Positions 60,205 through 64,000 of a stretch of 64,000 bases of DNA are shown here, in pieces. Position 1 is the stretch's first letter, and every line of letters begins with the position of its first letter. Origin of the DNA: Brachybacterium sp. EE-P12 (GTDB taxonomy: Bacteria; Actinomycetota; Actinomycetes; Actinomycetales; Dermabacteraceae); contig NZ_QXCP01000004.1 of assembly GCF_003711805.1 (NCBI RefSeq), positions 806,001-870,000 on the forward strand. The letters are read 5' to 3'. Under the pieces are notes generated by a model. It was not told the DNA's origin, ran no database searches, and saw only the letters and a list, made by a program, of their open reading frames with translations. The position numbers and the translations under genes were made by a program.

Positions 60205-61338
60205 ATGGTCGACCAGGACCTTCGCAGCACCGCCCTGGAGGCGGTCCACGAGTCGCTCGGAGCGATGTTCACGGACTTCGCCGGCTGGCGGATGCCGGTC
60301 CGCTACGACTCGGACCTCGCCGAGCACCGGGCCGTGCGCGAGAGCGCGGGACTGTTCGACCTCAGCCACATGGGGGAGATCCACCTGCGCGGCCCGCAGT
60401 CGGCCGAGGCGCTCGACCACGCGCTCGCCGGGAAGCTCTCCGCGATGGGGATCGGGCGCGCGAAGTACTCGTTGCTGCTGACCGAGCAGGGCGGGGTGAT
60501 CGACGACGTGATCACCTACCGGCTCGCCGAGGAGCACTTCCTCGTGGTCGCCAACGCCTCCAACGCCGCCGTCGACGCCGAGGAGCTCCGCGCCCGCGCG
60601 GCCGGCTTCGACGTCGAGGTCGACGACGCCTCCGACCGCACCTCGCTGCTCGCGGTGCAGGGCCCCGCGGCCGAGCAGATCCTCGTGGACCTCCTCGCCT
60701 CCGAGGACTCCGGGATCGCGGGGATCACCGCCGAGGACCTCACCTCGATGAAGTACTACCGCGTCGCCGAGGGGACGTACCGCGGCGGCGAGCTGCTCGT
60801 GGCCCGCACCGGCTACACCGGTGAGGACGGCTTCGAGCTGTACGTCGGCGATGAGGTCTCCGTCGAGCTGTGGGAGCGCCTCGCCGCCGTGGGCGGCGAC
60901 CGCCTCGTGCCCTGCGGCCTCGCCTGCCGCGACACGCTCCGTCTCGAGGCCGGGATGCCGCTGTACGGCAACGAGCTGGGCCGCGAGCTGCTGCCCTCCC
61001 AGGCCGGCCTGGGTCGGATCGTCGCGCTCGCCTCCAAGGGCGACTTCGTCGGTCGCGCGGGCATCGAGGCCGCTGAGGTCGAGGGCCTGCCCGTGCTCGT
61101 GGGGCTCGCCGCCGAGGGGCGTCGCGCCGCGCGCGCCGGCTCCGCGGTCCGCGACGCGTCCGGGAGCGAGGTCGGCGCCGTGACCTCCGGGGCGCTCGCC
61201 CCGACCCTCGGCCATCCCATCGCGATGGCCTACGTCGACCCCGCCGCGAGCGAGGTCGGCACCGAGCTGGTGGTCGACGTGCGCGGCAAGGACCTTCCGG
61301 TCCGCGTCGTCGAGATGCCCTTCTACCGCCGCGTCTGA
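60205..61338 (+). CDS. gcvT: Glycine cleavage system T protein (aminomethyltransferase)
   Basis: 377 residues. Transfers the methylene group from the lipoyl arm of GcvH to tetrahydrofolate, releasing ammonia. Markers: [72 protein letters not shown] (with the catalytic Asp/Arg region) and [20 protein letters not shown] 60205 has TAGGAG 6-7 nt upstream. First gene of gcvT-gcvH-gcvP. Confidence 0.97.
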   Translation: MVDQDLRSTALEAVHESLGAMFTDFAGWRMPVRYDSDLAEHRAVRESAGLFDLSHMGEIHLRGPQSAEALDHALAGKLSAMGIGRAKYSLLLTEQGGVIDDVITYRLAEEHFLVVANASNAAVDAEELRARAAGFDVEVDDASDRTSLLAVQGPAAEQILVDLLASEDSGIAGITAEDLTSMKYYRVAEGTYRGGELLVARTGYTGEDGFELYVGDEVSVELWERLAAVGGDRLVPCGLACRDTLRLEAGMPLYGNELGRELLPSQAGLGRIVALASKGDFVGRAGIEAAEVEGLPVLVGLAAEGRRAARAGSAVRDASGSEVGAVTSGALAPTLGHPIAMAYVDPAASEVGTELVVDVRGKDLPVRVVEMPFYRRV

Positions 61339-61375
61339 GCGGTCCCGAGTTCCCCGACCGTCCCCAGGAAGGACC

Positions 61376-61753
61376 ATGGAAATGTCTGCAGACCTCCTCT
61401 ACAGCAAGGACCACGAGTGGGTCCGCGTCGAGTCCGACGGCGTCGCCGTCATCGGCGTCACCGACTTCGCCGCCGAGCAGCTCGGCGACGTCGTCTACGT
61501 CGACCTGCCCGAGATCGGCGCCGAGATCAGCTCCGGCACCGAGATGGGCGAGATCGAGTCCACCAAGTCCGTCTCGGACCTGTTCTCCCCGATCGACGGC
61601 ACGGTCACCGAGGTGAACCAGGCCGTGGTCGACGCTCCCGAGCTCGTGAACTCCTCGCCCTTCGGGGAGGGCTGGCTGCTGAAGGCCGCCTTCGAGGCGC
61701 TGCCCGAGGACCTCCTCAGCGCCGAGGAGTACACGGCCCTCACCCGGTCCTGA
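61376..61753 (+). CDS. gcvH: Glycine cleavage system H protein
   Basis: 125 residues, the lipoyl carrier of the complex. The lipoylation site is Lys 64 in the [14 protein letters not shown] hairpin; [20 protein letters not shown] and [15 protein letters not shown] are conserved. ATG 61376 follows AGGAAGGACC; the Met two codons later is also possible. Shuttles the aminomethyl group from GcvP to GcvT. Confidence 0.98.
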   Translation: MEMSADLLYSKDHEWVRVESDGVAVIGVTDFAAEQLGDVVYVDLPEIGAEISSGTEMGEIESTKSVSDLFSPIDGTVTEVNQAVVDAPELVNSSPFGEGWLLKAAFEALPEDLLSAEEYTALTRS

Positions 61754-61756
61754 GCG

Positions 61757-61787
61757 CGGGGCGGCGGCCCGGCACCGGGCCGCCCCG
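61757..61787 (+). terminator. Hairpin between gcvH and gcvP
   Basis: A GC-rich stem with CGGCCCGG/CCGGGCCG at its top and a single bulge, 4 nt after the gcvH stop. Probably an attenuator or mRNA stabiliser within the operon, since gcvP follows on the same strand. Confidence 0.5.
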
Positions 61788-61841
61788 TCGCGACCCCGCC
61801 ACGAACCCGCACCTCACGAAGAACCCCAGGGGCACTCCTCC

Positions 61842-64000
<2,159 letters not shown>

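Overview
The window is very GC-rich with actinobacterial codon use, an HspR/HAIR-controlled dnaK operon, leaderless promoters and a propionate methylcitrate (prpDBC) cluster. Gene content points to Micrococcales, most like Brachybacterium/Dermabacteraceae. That genus call is inference from gene content; no rRNA gene is present to test it.

Layout. 1-3.8 kb: a two-component sensor with its truncated response regulator, a decayed SRPBCC-type gene, and a divergent TetR regulator/NAD(P)-sugar-epimerase-like pair with three copies of one operator-like motif between them. 4.2-7.0 kb: a tightly coupled four-gene operon (HTH protein, winged-helix protein, histidine phosphatase, miniature PEP-synthase/PPDK-like protein). 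7-15.5 kb: central metabolism (ilvD, lactate-oxidase-like flavoprotein with a divergent GntR/FadR regulator, prpDBC). 15.6-23.9 kb: a GlcNAc/glucose-type PTS permease, spermidine-synthase-like protein, GNAT, HIT, FmdB-FmdA, a small kinase, a C-terminally truncated DNA-alkylation-repair protein, a DUF421 membrane protein and a broken MmcQ/YjbR gene.

24.2-34.8 kb looks like an accessory segment: DJ-1/PfpI plus ABM monooxygenase, a UvrA paralogue, glutathione-independent formaldehyde dehydrogenase, the RuMP formaldehyde-fixation enzymes (phi-hps) with a divergent LuxR-type regulator, a fused NhaA-DsbA protein and an IS3-family remnant. 35-39.3 kb is dnaK-grpE-dnaJ-hspR, with a promoter bracketed by two HAIR boxes. 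39.2-45 kb is an envelope cluster: two glycosyltransferases resembling the mono- and diglycosyl-diacylglycerol synthase pair, a PEBP-like protein, and two paralogous ATP-grasp ligases that could build an interpeptide bridge.

45-52 kb is a maltose/maltodextrin operon (binding lipoprotein, two permeases, GH13 glucosidase; no ATPase gene) with a divergent LacI regulator, followed by trpS. 53-60 kb holds a DUF5129-like membrane protein cut by an in-frame TGA, cysK-cysE, a sirtuin-aldo/keto reductase pair, arginine deiminase and a GNAT. 60.2-64 kb is the glycine cleavage operon gcvT-gcvH-gcvP, with gcvP running off the edge.

A feature recurring across the window is a -10-like hexamer 6-7 nt before the start codon without a Shine-Dalgarno sequence (18 starts), which implies widespread leaderless mRNAs and was used to choose starts.
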